From contig NW_019091385.1 of NCBI RefSeq assembly GCF_001949145.1, forward strand, positions 2,039,546 to 2,103,545: 64,000 nt of DNA, given 5' to 3'. Positions 40,801 through 49,412 of the stretch are shown here, one piece after another. Each line of letters begins with the position of its first letter. Positions within the stretch are counted from its first letter, which is position 1. The position numbers and the translations under genes are program-made. Source of the DNA: Acanthaster planci. Lineage: Eukaryota; Echinodermata; Asteroidea; Valvatida; Acanthasteridae. The notes under the pieces were generated by a model that was not told the origin of the DNA, did no database searches, and worked only from the letters and a program-made list of their open reading frames with translations.

Positions 40801-43800
40801 AGTGGGTAGAGACGATGATTGGTGTTGGGTGTTTTTCATGGACTGCACATTATAAGTTCATTGACTTCATGTTCTGGGGGGAGGTAGCCATCTTCTGAAA
40901 AACAGATTAATGAGAAGAAGAAAAATGCCTGTGGTTTTTGCAGTGGTGGATCCGTCTGCCCTATCTGGTGACCAAATTTGTTTGTTCCTTTTAGGGCCCA
41001 TCATCAAGTTCCCCGAGACCAGGTTTACCGTGAACGAGCCGACCAATGAAAATGAAGTCAACACTGTCCGCATCCCCGTCATCAGAATGGGTGACTCCTC
41101 CCAGGTGTCCATTGTTCGTGTCTTCACCAAGGATGGTTCAGCCAAGAGTGGCATTGACTACAACCCACTGTCTCAACGTACGTAGAAGCGTTGCTTTATC
41201 GTATCATTCATTTGTTTACTTGTATGCGGTATCTTCAGTCTTTGACTAAACTTAACTCTTCACTTGGATGCAGCTCCGACATTCTCATGAATATGGGTAA
41301 AACACTGTGATAGTTCAAACTGATTTCTACTGAGTAACTTCAAAATATCATCTGGCACCTGCAGACCCATTCTGTTGGGTTAGATCACATACAAGCCGGA
41401 ATACAGTACACCAAACAGTGTTTTATTTGGCACTCATCGGGTGGGGGGGATCATTGAGACTGCCGGTCTTTATGACATAAGCAGTTTATGTGTATTGGCA
41501 GGGGGATGTATACAGGTTGCCCACCTGTTTACTTCATCCTGTTCTTGTTAGTATCCCAAAAAGGCAAGGAAAGGTCTGCCTCATTGAAACTGGCAGAAAA
41601 CGTTATAAAATTCCCTATTAAGATCCTTCAATGTACACTTTCCTGCTTGCGTGTCTTGCTGGGATTTAGCCTCAGTGAAGTTAATTTCCTACCAAGACTT
41701 TGAAAGGTATGTCATTTTTACCACTTCCAACACCCATCACATTAGACTTTGAAAAGTATGTCGTTTTTACCACTTCCAACACCCATGACATTTATCATTT
41801 AATGGTGTATTTGGTGATAAAAAGGGAGCACATTTTCTTCCCTCCAAAACATGCATTTCCATGGAAGTTAATCAGTTTGGAAGTGGAGTTTTTATCTGGA
41901 CGTTGTCAGAAGGGGTCAGCCTTTCATGGGATCAATGCCAATATCCTGCTGTGTTAGCTGATATGCATCAAAGTGAAGCAAACTCAAGCGCGTCCATAGG
42001 GTCAAGGTTTTCTTGAACTGTATATGACCAACTATATATGGTGTAGTTTTTAATTATTTTGGGCTGGGCACAAAACAATCTGGAATGTTAAGATTGGTGT
42101 AAATGGAAGAAATCATCACATGTGATTGAGGGCATAAATGTTTGGCCTTTCTCATTCTGTGGAAATTTGGTAAGAAATTTACACATTACAGATAAGGACT
42201 TTTGGGGGATCATTTTTTTCACTTTGGCATCTGGATTTACTTCCCTGTCAAACATGGGTCATGTAATTGAATGTTGCACATACAGGTCTGCTGGGCCCCA
42301 AGGTCATGACCCTTGATGACCTTAGCTTTGTCAGCTTTCATTCTCCATGAGACTGAACAGTCTACCCATCCCTGGAAAGTTTGGCCTTCCATTCACAAAT
42401 TTAATTGGTTAGACCTTGTGAACAAACTGTTTTTAACTGTTGTTTTGCATTACATTCAAAGCAAGACCACTTAATGCTCACTTTGCTCAAAACAACATAT
42501 CAGCTTTTTTCCAAGCAGAAATGTTCTCTGTTGAATGGTAACACAGATTTCTGTGCTTTGGGATATTATAAATTAAAGGAGGTCATTTTCATGTTCATTT
42601 TTTTCAGTCAGGAAATGAACTTTGCTGAAGATAAGCCAAATTGTTCCTCTCAAACCATGTTGGACCTTGAGGGGCTGTCAGTGGGCTTTAAGTGTGACCC
42701 AAACATGACTCCCAAACCCATATCTGTTATGTATTCATTTGTCCAGTGTCCACCTGCCCCATTGGCTTGACAAAACAAACAATCCCTAATCCAGCATTGC
42801 ACCTTGACAAGTCATCTGGGAACCTTTCAACAGCTCCTAATCAGTCCTGAGTTGAATAGCTCAGACATCACTCAGAATACCAGTCTCTCCACAGCTGTCA
42901 GGCTATTGGCCCTATTTTATAAGGTCTTGAGTGAAAGCAGACAGGGGTGTGCTCAACCACCTTAACAAGGTCTGGCTTGACAGGACATTTTTTTACCTGG
43001 AAGAGGTCATAACATTTTAGAGTAAACTTTTCAAACTTTTTAGTTTTCTCAGTGAGGATGTGACCTTGATGAACTAAAAAGATGTCTCCTAAATTTGGTT
43101 GCAAAGTAAAGCAGCATATGAATGGGGTTAATTTCTGTTTATTTTGACAGAATGAAAAACTGCCAGCAATCCGCTAAAATCTTGCAGATTTAATAAGATC
43201 AGACGAACACCATTCATAAATTTCCAAGTCTGTGCGAGAAATAAGGAAATGTAATTACACTGTTCAGCTTACCTACGTACACATGAGACATGTACACACT
43301 ATCCAGAAGAGAGCTTGAAGTGTCATCTATTTTTGTGACAGGCCAAGACAAATTTAGTATCCATCAAAGTACACTTTATGTCATGGAAGGTGCAGCAAAA
43401 TTTGTCCAAGTGAAATAGGAAGATAAAAAACAACATAATTTTGCAATATCACAGCCGGTTAACTGAAAATCTTCAGTTTCAAAACTAAAAACAATGAATG
43501 TGGAACTTTAGAAGGATGTGTTTATTAAAGCATATTGTGCATTCTCATTGAAACCAGCATTACTCATCGTAATAAGATCTCCACTTCCTACAGCAAAGCA
43601 ACTTCCCTTTTATCCACCTAAGTAGGTAAATCCTGAAATACAAGTAGCACCAGACTGGGGGGAAAATATCATTCCTTGGAAGGTTGGGGACTCAAAAACC
43701 CTGCAGCGTTTTCTCACTCAGCAGTAGAATTCGTGGTCCCCTGGGTGCGGGCTAGCTTAGCACTAGAGACTTGTTCAATTACAATGGATGTAAACCAACT

Positions 43801-46800
43801 ATGACCCCAGATGTGTCAAGCCTGCGCTAATAACATGGCCCCACTGGTTAACCCCTCTTTGGATCAGTGCTGTTCAGCAAACCAGGTTTTTTATTTAAAG
43901 GGATCCCTCAATTATTTCTTCCCTTCTTGTGATGGTTCACTTTTGGTGGCCATCTCCAATTTTTTAATTTATTTATTGACCTGAATTCTAATTCATGGTC
44001 CTCAGCAAACTTTGTGTCTTGTCATTAAATATTGCAAACCAGTGCCAGGCTGTTTTGAATGTTGGTGCTGACAAATACTGACAGATGTTATCATTGATCT
44101 TGGGAATGCAGAACTGGAGTTTGGCTTCAACGTAACTGAGCTTTATGTGGACATTGAAATCTTGCCGGATGAGGACAGAAATGAGATGAGGGAAGCTTTC
44201 ACTGTTCACCTGACTATGGACGACAACATGATTGCTGAAATCCAGGTAAATAAATAGTGAACAAGCAGCAACAAGTCATGTACCGTACTGTAATAATGGA
44301 ATATCAACTCCTTCCACTTTTATTCAGGGTCCTCGGTAAAACAAGGGTATCTTGCCAGGGGACAGCCAATTAGGTTAAGTCCACAAAACTTATAAAAATT
44401 TAGTCACCAACTACATACATGTGTAACATTTTAAAAACCATGAAATCATTTATTAAATGAGTTACATCGTTGTCATGTTGGATGTGTTGCAGATGAACAA
44501 GGCCTTAGTTTACATCGAGCAAGAAGGCCAGCTGTCAGGTGTTACCTTCCCTTCTGCACCAATTGTTGTCTCTCTCCTGGACTACGACAACGTTGAAGTG
44601 GCCAGAGAATACCCACCACGTGGTTACCCAGTTGTCTGCATCACAGTAAGTTGCCCTCCCTTAGTCTTACAGTGTTGTCATTTGTGATTGTGAATTTTGT
44701 CGGTCACTTTGAAACGAGTCCACTTTGGGGGGCACAAACTGTATTGCATAACCTTAAGGCCAACACTTTTGAAACCTGCATTGTTACTTGACAAATGTTC
44801 CCCTTTTTTCCCCAGCCCTGTAACCCCAAGCACCCAGACTATGGCACCACTGGCTCCATCTGTAGCAACGAGGGCGTCAACGACACCCTGACACAGTTCC
44901 GCTGGCTGGTATCTGCCCCAACCACCACTGGTGGAGTCACCTACCCGCTCAGAGAAGTGGAGAGCAACACCTTCTTCACCGACTCTAACATGGTGAGATG
45001 CAATTTTATATGCAGCTTCCCAACATGTCTGCATTGCCACCATTATGGTTCTAGAAAACAACAATAAATTTCATAAGTGGACCCCCTGGAAGACCGTTAG
45101 ATGATTGTGGTAAAATGTCTTGCTTCAGGATACAATTGCAATATTCTTTGCATAGTTTGACTGACAACTAGCCTGCTTTTTTATTCAAAGACTTCTAGGG
45201 CCAAATTGTAAATCATACATATTTGGACTTGCGATGAACACATGAGTTACATTTCCCTTGCTTCTCAGATCACCCTGGACAGCATCTACTTTGGCCCCGG
45301 CTCCCGCGTGCAGTGTGCTGCCCGTGCCGTCAGCACCCAGGGTGACACAGGCCGGGAGCACACCAGCGTGCCCGTCACCATCAGTACCGAGGAGGGGATC
45401 TGCTTGCCTCGGTTGGCCGAGGCCATAGGAGCTGAGCCATACACTGCTAAGCTCAAATACACTGGACCTACTGACCTGGAGCATCCCAACAAACTCAAGC
45501 TGACTGTCACCATGCCTCATGTTGGTCAGTAGCCAAACTAGCCAAGCAAATTTTAGCCTTAATGATGTTTTCTACCAAACCGTGTTTGAATTTAGAACCA
45601 TCATTTCTCATTTTCTAACAGAAAAGTGATCTTTGAATGACTCAGCAAATGCAATTTTTATACATTGTACATGTTTCTTTTTCTGGTTTTCAGACGGTAT
45701 GTTGCCAGTGATCTCCACCCGCCAGCTGTCCAACTTTGAGCTTGCCCTGAGCAAGGATGGTTACCGAGTGGGCACCCACCGCTGCTCCAACCTGCTGGAC
45801 TACAACGAGATCCCCACCGAGTATGGCTTCATCTCTGAGGAGACTAAGAATCCCAACGTTATAGGTGAATCGCAGCCCTACCAGTTCAATTCGGAGATGC
45901 GAGGATCCAGCACGCTGCGCTTCTACCGCAACTTAGACCTGGAAGCTTGCCTGTGGGAGTTCACTACCTACTATGACATGTCTGAGCTGCTGAACGAGTG
46001 CGGTGGACAGATTGGAACTGATGGACAGGTATGGAAATGGAATGCAGTAGCTTGTATAAAGAACACAAGCATAATGATCAAAATGTAGTTTGCATAATAG
46101 TCTATCATTCAGGAGCCTACATTACCAAAGTTGTTCCTGTCAGGTTCTGCCTTAAGTCGAGTGGAAACCTTATCTTTGCAAGCAACCTGTCAGAGTTCTT
46201 AAAAATATAGTGTTTCTCTAAGATACTTTGCATAGCTGCTACATATATAAACCTTATTCACTTCCATGACTCAAATCTGATTGTGTGATTCTATTCATGC
46301 AATCCTGACAGGTCCTGGATTTGATTCAGTCCTATGTTTCCCTGCGTGTGCCACTCTACGTCTCCAACGTTTACCACTCTCCAGCCAGTGTTGGCGGCTG
46401 GCAGCACTTTGATCAAACCTCCAACCTTCAGCTGACTTTCGTCTATGACACCTCCATCTTGTGGCAGAATGGAATTGGCGCCCAGGCACTGTCTGATGAG
46501 ACTGTCACAGGTGAGTGTGGGTTTAATTCAAAGGGCACATCTTTCTGTTTTAGGATATATTTGAACAAGCTTTAAGAAAAGTACCTTGTGAATTTTTGTT
46601 ACTTCAGACAATCCTGAATTAGGGTTTCATGTTTAATACTTAATTTTTGAGCATTTAAAAAAATCAATTATTCCATATTTTTTAATATTTCACTTTTGTG
46701 AATTTAAGATTTGGAATTTGTTCTTGTTCAGGTTCCCTGTTCCCGACCAGCATGAGGATCGATGAGAATGGCCGTCTGGTTGTCAACTTCCGCACGGATG

Positions 46801-49412
46801 CTCAGTTCCGTGGTCTGTTTGTCTTGGATCACCCATCAGTTCCGATGTCATCCTCTGTCATTTCTGTGGACCGACCTGAGCTGACCTTTACCCTCAACCT
46901 TGTCCGGTCGGAACCTACCTTTGCCCAGCCTGAGCAGATCTGGCAGTTCGTCTCTGATGTTGCTGTATGTCCGTTTGCTTGTTTCTTCTTTTCCCTCCTC
47001 TAAGCCTTAATCACCAACTGTGTGGTTCAAGAAATTCTGAAGATCTCCCCACTCAGCCTTTGTGGAAATTTATTTTTCATGTCATTCACAAGTGTGATTT
47101 TTAGGACAATCTCCCGAAAGCAATGTCTTGTACTAAGTCATATCTTAAAGAACAAAGCTGTTGACTTACCTTTTCAGGTATATAAGCAGAGACATTACTC
47201 GGAGTATAAGGGAAAATGATTGGATTGTAATGCACATTTTGCTCATTTGTTCTGTTCCAGGTTTCAGACTACAGCGGAATGTACACCATCCGTCTCATCC
47301 CTTGTCTGACCACGCCCACCCAGGAGTACAGCCTGCCGGTTGTCTGTAACCCGCGGGACATCATCAACTTTGACCTGCCCCTGCGCTTCCAGCAAGTCAG
47401 TGATCCTGTGCCGGCCGAGTTCAGCCTGAATACTGAGTTCATGCTGCTTGGCAAGGAGATGCTGTGGCTGTCGGATGGCTCCATGGGCTTTGGCGAGGGA
47501 ACCGATACTGCATTTGCTCCTGGTGAGTTACCCGCTCACTCCATGCTGAGCTTGGTTTATAGGGTATTTCTCTCAGAATCTGATGAATTCTTTTGTGCGT
47601 TACAAAGTTGAGAGGGAAGCACGTTCAGAAAACACCCATTGCATTCAGCACTTTTCACACTTTTTGGAGCTTTATTACTCACTTTCCTTTTTTCCCTGAT
47701 ACTTAATTCCTCAGGTGACACCGTGTTTGGCCGCATCCATGTGGACCCAATTCAAAATCTCGGGGAGGGATTCAACTTGAACGTTGAGAAAGTCTTCCTG
47801 TGCACTGGACGTGATGGCTATATTCCCAAGTACAACCCATCCAACCAGGAATATGGCTGTGTGGCTGACTCACCCAACCTCCTCTATGCCTTCAAGATCT
47901 TGGTAAGTCAGTCACTAATACCACCTGGTAATTTTTTCATTGCCAAAAGTGCTTTTGTGCATAACTTAATTTGTCACTTAAAAGCTTTATAAATTTGCCC
48001 ATAGTTGACACTAGGAACTTAAACATATTTCAATAAGTTTAGACAACACCTCCACGTGCATATGGAAAATTAAGTTAATGGATGACCTTTGACTTTTAAT
48101 TAACATGAAAATGCTTTAAAAAGACTATTTCTTGTTCGTTGAATACCAAAACTTGTGCAAGACTTCAAAGAAAAAAGTCATGATAGGACAAGTTATATTT
48201 GCAGTGGTTTTGGAGTAGTTACAAATTTTCCGGGGGGGGGGGGAAGGGGGGCAAATTGACACCCCTCCCAGTTTGTTGATGTTTGATGTCCCTCTTGCTA
48301 AACTGAATTTTTGTTATTCACAGTAGCAGCTGTAATACATAGATGGACTAAGAAATGAAGTTATAATGTTTTCTTGTGTTGTTTTTGCAGGACCGCGGAG
48401 CACCAGACACTATCACTCCCCGATTTAGTGGAATTCCATTTGATGCTCGCTTGGCTGTAGATGACCCTAATGCCTTGGATCTGGTCCGACAATCTGGGGC
48501 TGATGGCTTCAGGCTGAGCAGTGACCCACTCTTCCAGGTAAGAACATGGTGACATCTCTGTGCACACTCCTGCATGCCTGCTGTTTGCTGAGCTTTAAAG
48601 GCTAGCTCTGGAGCAAAAAAATCAAAATGGTCTCAAAAGAAATCCTCATAAACTGAATATCATCCAAGTCCCTTCAAAATTTAGTTAGTATCCACTAACA
48701 TTAGCTCATTATTGCATGACATTTTTTCTCTCCTACTCTATTCATATCCATCTGTTCACTTGTGTTCACTTGCAACTTGAAGCAATCAAGACAGACAGGA
48801 TTTGATTTCTTGAGGGTTTAAATTGATATCCCTTTGTTAAATTTTGGTTGTGTTAAAGCCTGTCAGAACAAAGAATGAGTTGAGGAACATGCTTTGAATT
48901 TTGGTTTTGACTTGTATTTGCAGGTGTCTTCCGGCCGTCAGTGGTATGTGCATGCCATCTTTACTGTGCGCTCCGCTGATAACAACAATATTGGCAAGCG
49001 CAGCGTGGAACACCACAGCTTTGCCCAGGCCCCAGCTATCAACAGGCTGCGGCGCCAGGCCATCAGTTCAGTATCTGGTGATGACAGTGACTTGGAACTT
49101 GGCGATGGTAAAGGTGTGAACATCAAGTGGCTGGCACTGACCACCAACGCTCGCTCTGCCAATGATATTGACAGCTTGGATGTGGCCGGCAACTTGAACA
49201 GTGACAAGAACCCTGCTCCCAAGGATGGTTTCTCCCTGGTGCCCATCGTAGCCACTGTTGCTGTGCTAGTTGTTCTGCTTGTCATTGTGATCTTAGTGCT
49301 GGTTGTTCGACGCCGGCGCTCTAATCCTAAGCCGGTGACCGTTGCTGCAGGTGGAGGTGCCACAAAAGTTGTAGCCAACGGCAACTACATGGACGACAAT
49401 ACAGAAGTGTGA
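25707..49412 (+). CDS. FREM2: FREM2-like extracellular matrix protein, C-terminal 20 exons (partial at 5' end)
   Basis: FRAS1/FREM2 proteins are large, membrane-anchored basement-membrane proteins that join epithelium to underlying mesenchyme; the sea urchin relative is ECM3. Twenty exons with GT-AG introns splice to 4265 nt, and after the two bases that finish a split codon the frame stays open to TGA at 49410. The roughly 1420 residues contain five Calx-beta domains (about residues 12-125, 127-254, 255-373, 374-494, 495-612), a long cysteine-bearing ectodomain (660-1300), a furin-like RLRR (1300-1303), one transmembrane helix (1364-1387), a basic stop-transfer RRRR and C-terminal NTEV, a class I PDZ ligand. 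Length and order match the C-terminal part of vertebrate FREM2 as I recall it. The N-terminal CSPG repeats lie left of the window. FRAS1 shares this layout, so an ancestral FRAS1/FREM2 name is possible; the long second Calx-beta and CB4-CB5 sequence look most like FREM2. Confidence 0.93.
26300..26530 (+). CDS. FREM2: FREM2-like exon 2: Calx-beta 1, second half
   Basis: The acceptor CTTCTCCAG ends at 26299 and the donor GTGAGCT starts at 26531, phase 1 at both ends. It encodes residues 50-127 and completes Calx-beta 1. The calcium-binding signature normally read as DDxxYExxExF is [12 protein letters not shown] here, with Asn in place of the first Asp. The tail LIKILDSED is the usual last strand of the domain. 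Confidence 0.94.
26531..28545. other. Intron 2 of the FREM2-like gene
   Basis: About 2.0 kb between a GTGAGCT donor and a TACATACAG acceptor. I see no coding sequence or recognisable repeat beyond A/T tracts and a short C run (27726-27746). Confidence 0.8.
28546..28674 (+). CDS. FREM2: FREM2-like exon 3: Calx-beta 2, first half
   Basis: The acceptor CTACATACAG ends at 28545 and the donor GTACCA starts at 28675, phase 1 at both ends. The encoded [19 protein letters not shown] is the opening beta-strand pair of a Calx-beta domain. It is the smallest coding exon in the window (129 nt). Confidence 0.92.
28675..30120. other. Intron 3 of the FREM2-like gene
   Basis: About 1.45 kb with a G run near 29908. 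No exon, RNA gene or mobile element is recognisable. Confidence 0.8.
30121..30372 (+). CDS. FREM2: FREM2-like exon 4: Calx-beta 2, second half with long insertion
   Basis: The acceptor ACTGACATAG ends at 30120 and the donor GTGAGTTC starts at 30373, phase 1 at both ends. It carries an extended loop (about 30 residues, around [10 protein letters not shown]) before the canonical [13 protein letters not shown] calcium-binding signature. This loop is a feature I associate with the second Calx-beta of FREM2. The closing strands run [16 protein letters not shown]. Confidence 0.94.
30373..35356. other. Intron 4 of the FREM2-like gene, largest complete intron in the window
   Basis: About 5.0 kb. It contains the foldback element at 34866-35071 near its 3' end. 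The rest is AT-rich sequence without a frame that resembles a known protein. Confidence 0.8.
34866..35071. repeat. Foldback (long inverted repeat) element in intron
   Basis: The left arm (from GGACATCCGGGAATTTTGCA at 34878) and the reverse complement of the right arm (ending at 35059) align over about 90 bp with few gaps. Differences are largely transitions. The arms meet around a centre rich in CATGCGTACG and TTCGTACG. Translations of opposite strands resemble each other, as expected for a palindrome. It may be a MITE-like or other foldback element. It lies about 290 bp upstream of the next exon. Confidence 0.7.
35357..35506 (+). CDS. FREM2: FREM2-like exon 5: Calx-beta 3, first half
   Basis: The acceptor CTTACACAG ends at 35356 and the donor GTGGGTAT starts at 35507, phase 1 at both ends. 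It encodes [20 protein letters not shown] and the following strand [10 protein letters not shown], typical of a Calx-beta start. A second GT four bases downstream (35511) would break the frame, so 35506 is chosen as the end. Confidence 0.92.
35507..38699. other. Intron 5 of the FREM2-like gene
   Basis: About 3.2 kb. It holds a G run near 37231 and a micro-exon-like AG/GT pair at 36190-36197 that does not fit the frame. No other feature is seen. The 144-residue frames on each strand near 37256-38296 have no family resemblance. Confidence 0.75.
38700..38909 (+). CDS. FREM2: FREM2-like exon 6: Calx-beta 3, second half
   Basis: The acceptor TTCTTCTGTAG ends at 38699 and the donor GTAAGA starts at 38910, phase 1 at both ends. 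Joined to the previous exon it reads [17 protein letters not shown], the standard AGxDY-type motif of Calx-beta domains. It then reads [19 protein letters not shown], where a short insertion separates the DD from the acidic ETF. Confidence 0.94.
39296..39493 (+). CDS. FREM2: FREM2-like exon 7: Calx-beta 4, first half
   Basis: The acceptor TTTTTCTCAG ends at 39295 and the donor GTGAGACT starts at 39494, phase 1 at both ends. It encodes [18 protein letters not shown], the IIRSGDLS strand and the highly conserved [12 protein letters not shown] stretch, ending in TFLPG just before the intron. Confidence 0.94.
39494..40419. other. Intron 7 of the FREM2-like gene
   Basis: About 0.93 kb between exons 7 and 8. 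Nothing beyond unique AT-rich sequence is seen. Introns 6 (38910-39295) and 8 (40585-40994) are about 0.4 kb each and likewise empty. Confidence 0.8.
40420..40584 (+). CDS. FREM2: FREM2-like exon 8: Calx-beta 4, second half
   Basis: The acceptor TCTTCCCCAG ends at 40419 and the donor GTACGT starts at 40585, phase 1 at both ends. It contains a canonical signature, [17 protein letters not shown], followed by [14 protein letters not shown] is a possible N-glycosylation site. Confidence 0.94.
40995..41177 (+). CDS. FREM2: FREM2-like exon 9: Calx-beta 5, first half
   Basis: The acceptor TTCCTTTTAG ends at 40994 and the donor GTACGT starts at 41178, phase 1 at both ends. It encodes [15 protein letters not shown], then [20 protein letters not shown] and the AKSGIDYNP motif of the fifth Calx-beta domain. 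Confidence 0.94.
41178..44084. other. Intron 9 of the FREM2-like gene
   Basis: About 2.9 kb. It contains the 49-bp duplication at 41696-41793. The other frames inside it have no recognisable relation to a protein family. Confidence 0.8.
41696..41793. repeat. 49-bp tandem duplication in intron
   Basis: Two head-to-tail copies (41696-41744 and 41745-41793), each beginning GACTTTGAAA and containing ACCACTTCCAACACCCAT, differ at about four positions. They lie in the 2.9-kb intron between exons 9 and 10. Confidence 0.85.
44085..44245 (+). CDS. FREM2: FREM2-like exon 10: Calx-beta 5, second half
   Basis: The exon lies between a weak acceptor (ATACTGACAG) and donor GTAAAT, entering in phase 1 and leaving in phase 0. 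It encodes [20 protein letters not shown], then the signature [18 protein letters not shown] and NMIAEIQ. It has no ATG-led frame of useful length and was recognised by homology and by the need for a phase 1 to phase 0 exon here. Skipping it (161 nt) would shift the frame. Confidence 0.9.
44493..44645 (+). CDS. FREM2: FREM2-like exon 11: end of Calx-beta array, start of C-terminal ectodomain
   Basis: The acceptor GTTGCAG ends at 44492 and the donor GTAAGT starts at 44646, phase 0 at both ends (51 codons). It opens [10 protein letters not shown] and ends GYPVVCIT. It closes the Calx-beta region and enters the conserved, structurally uncharacterised C-terminal ectodomain shared by FRAS1 and FREM2. 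Confidence 0.93.
44816..44992 (+). CDS. FREM2: FREM2-like exon 12: C-terminal ectodomain
   Basis: The acceptor TTTTTTCCCCAG ends at 44815 and the donor GTGAGATG starts at 44993, phase 0 at both ends. It encodes [16 protein letters not shown] and [12 protein letters not shown], motifs strongly conserved in FREM2 just after the Calx-beta array. The two cysteines could form a local disulphide. Confidence 0.94.
45269..45524 (+). CDS. FREM2: FREM2-like exon 13: C-terminal ectodomain
   Basis: The acceptor TTGCTTCTCAG ends at 45268 and the donor GTCAGT starts at 45525, phase 0 in and phase 1 out. It encodes [20 protein letters not shown] and further conserved ectodomain strands up to TVTMPHVG. Third codon positions are rich in C and G. 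Confidence 0.94.
45694..46028 (+). CDS. FREM2: FREM2-like exon 14: C-terminal ectodomain, longest internal exon
   Basis: The acceptor TTCTGGTTTTCAG ends at 45693 and the donor GTATGG starts at 46029, phase 1 in and phase 0 out (335 nt). It encodes the stretch with [29 protein letters not shown] and the conserved [13 protein letters not shown]. The regularly spaced cysteines suggest disulphide bonding outside the cell. Confidence 0.95.
46312..46510 (+). CDS. FREM2: FREM2-like exon 15: C-terminal ectodomain
   Basis: The acceptor CCTGACAG ends at 46311 and the donor GTGAGTG starts at 46511, phase 0 in and phase 1 out. It encodes [18 protein letters not shown] and [10 protein letters not shown] followed by [11 protein letters not shown], among the best conserved blocks of FRAS1/FREM2 proteins. 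Confidence 0.95.
46732..46964 (+). CDS. FREM2: FREM2-like exon 16: C-terminal ectodomain
   Basis: The acceptor TCTTGTTCAG ends at 46731 and the donor GTATGT starts at 46965, phase 1 in and phase 0 out. It encodes [18 protein letters not shown] and RGLFVLDHP, matching the conserved segment that follows the GGWQHFD block in this family. Confidence 0.95.
47261..47522 (+). CDS. FREM2: FREM2-like exon 17: C-terminal ectodomain
   Basis: The acceptor TTCTGTTCCAG ends at 47260 and the donor GTGAGTTA starts at 47523, phase 0 in and phase 1 out. It encodes [32 protein letters not shown] and [11 protein letters not shown], all typical of the family. It is a GC-rich exon with two further cysteines. Confidence 0.95.
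47715..47902 (+). CDS. FREM2: FREM2-like exon 18: C-terminal ectodomain
   Basis: The acceptor AATTCCTCAG ends at 47714 and the donor GTAAGT starts at 47903, phase 1 in and phase 0 out. It encodes [34 protein letters not shown] and [17 protein letters not shown], a strongly conserved block of FREM2. Confidence 0.95.
48391..48537 (+). CDS. FREM2: FREM2-like exon 19: C-terminal ectodomain
   Basis: The acceptor GTTTTTGCAG ends at 48390 and the donor GTAAGA starts at 48538, phase 0 at both ends (49 codons). It encodes [19 protein letters not shown] and ends [12 protein letters not shown], which continues directly into the next exon. Confidence 0.94.
48924..49412 (+). CDS. FREM2: FREM2-like last coding exon: juxtamembrane furin site, transmembrane helix, PDZ ligand
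   Basis: The acceptor GTATTTGCAG ends at 48923; the exon enters in phase 0 and ends at TGA (49410-49412). It encodes [16 protein letters not shown], then INRLRRQ, where RLRR fits the furin consensus RxxR (49044-49055). An acidic juxtamembrane stretch follows, then a helix of about 24 residues rich in V, L and I ([20 protein letters not shown]), the stop-transfer RRRR, and a tail of about 30 residues ending DDNTEV. Final TEV is a class I PDZ ligand; FRAS1 and FREM2 are known to bind GRIP1 through PDZ domains. Cleavage by furin is inferred. Confidence 0.96.
   Translation: MSSGRQWYVHAIFTVRSADNNNIGKRSVEHHSFAQAPAINRLRRQAISSVSGDDSDLELGDGKGVNIKWLALTTNARSANDIDSLDVAGNLNSDKNPAPKDGFSLVPIVATVAVLVVLLVIVILVLVVRRRRSNPKPVTVAAGGGATKVVANGNYMDDNTEV

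Noticed and set aside
48938-49384. 148-codon minus-strand frame opposite the last FREM2-like exon
   Set aside because: It is a mirror of the GC-rich coding exon; the plus-strand reading has clear family homology. Similar shadows occur at 45185-45520 and 40302-40661.
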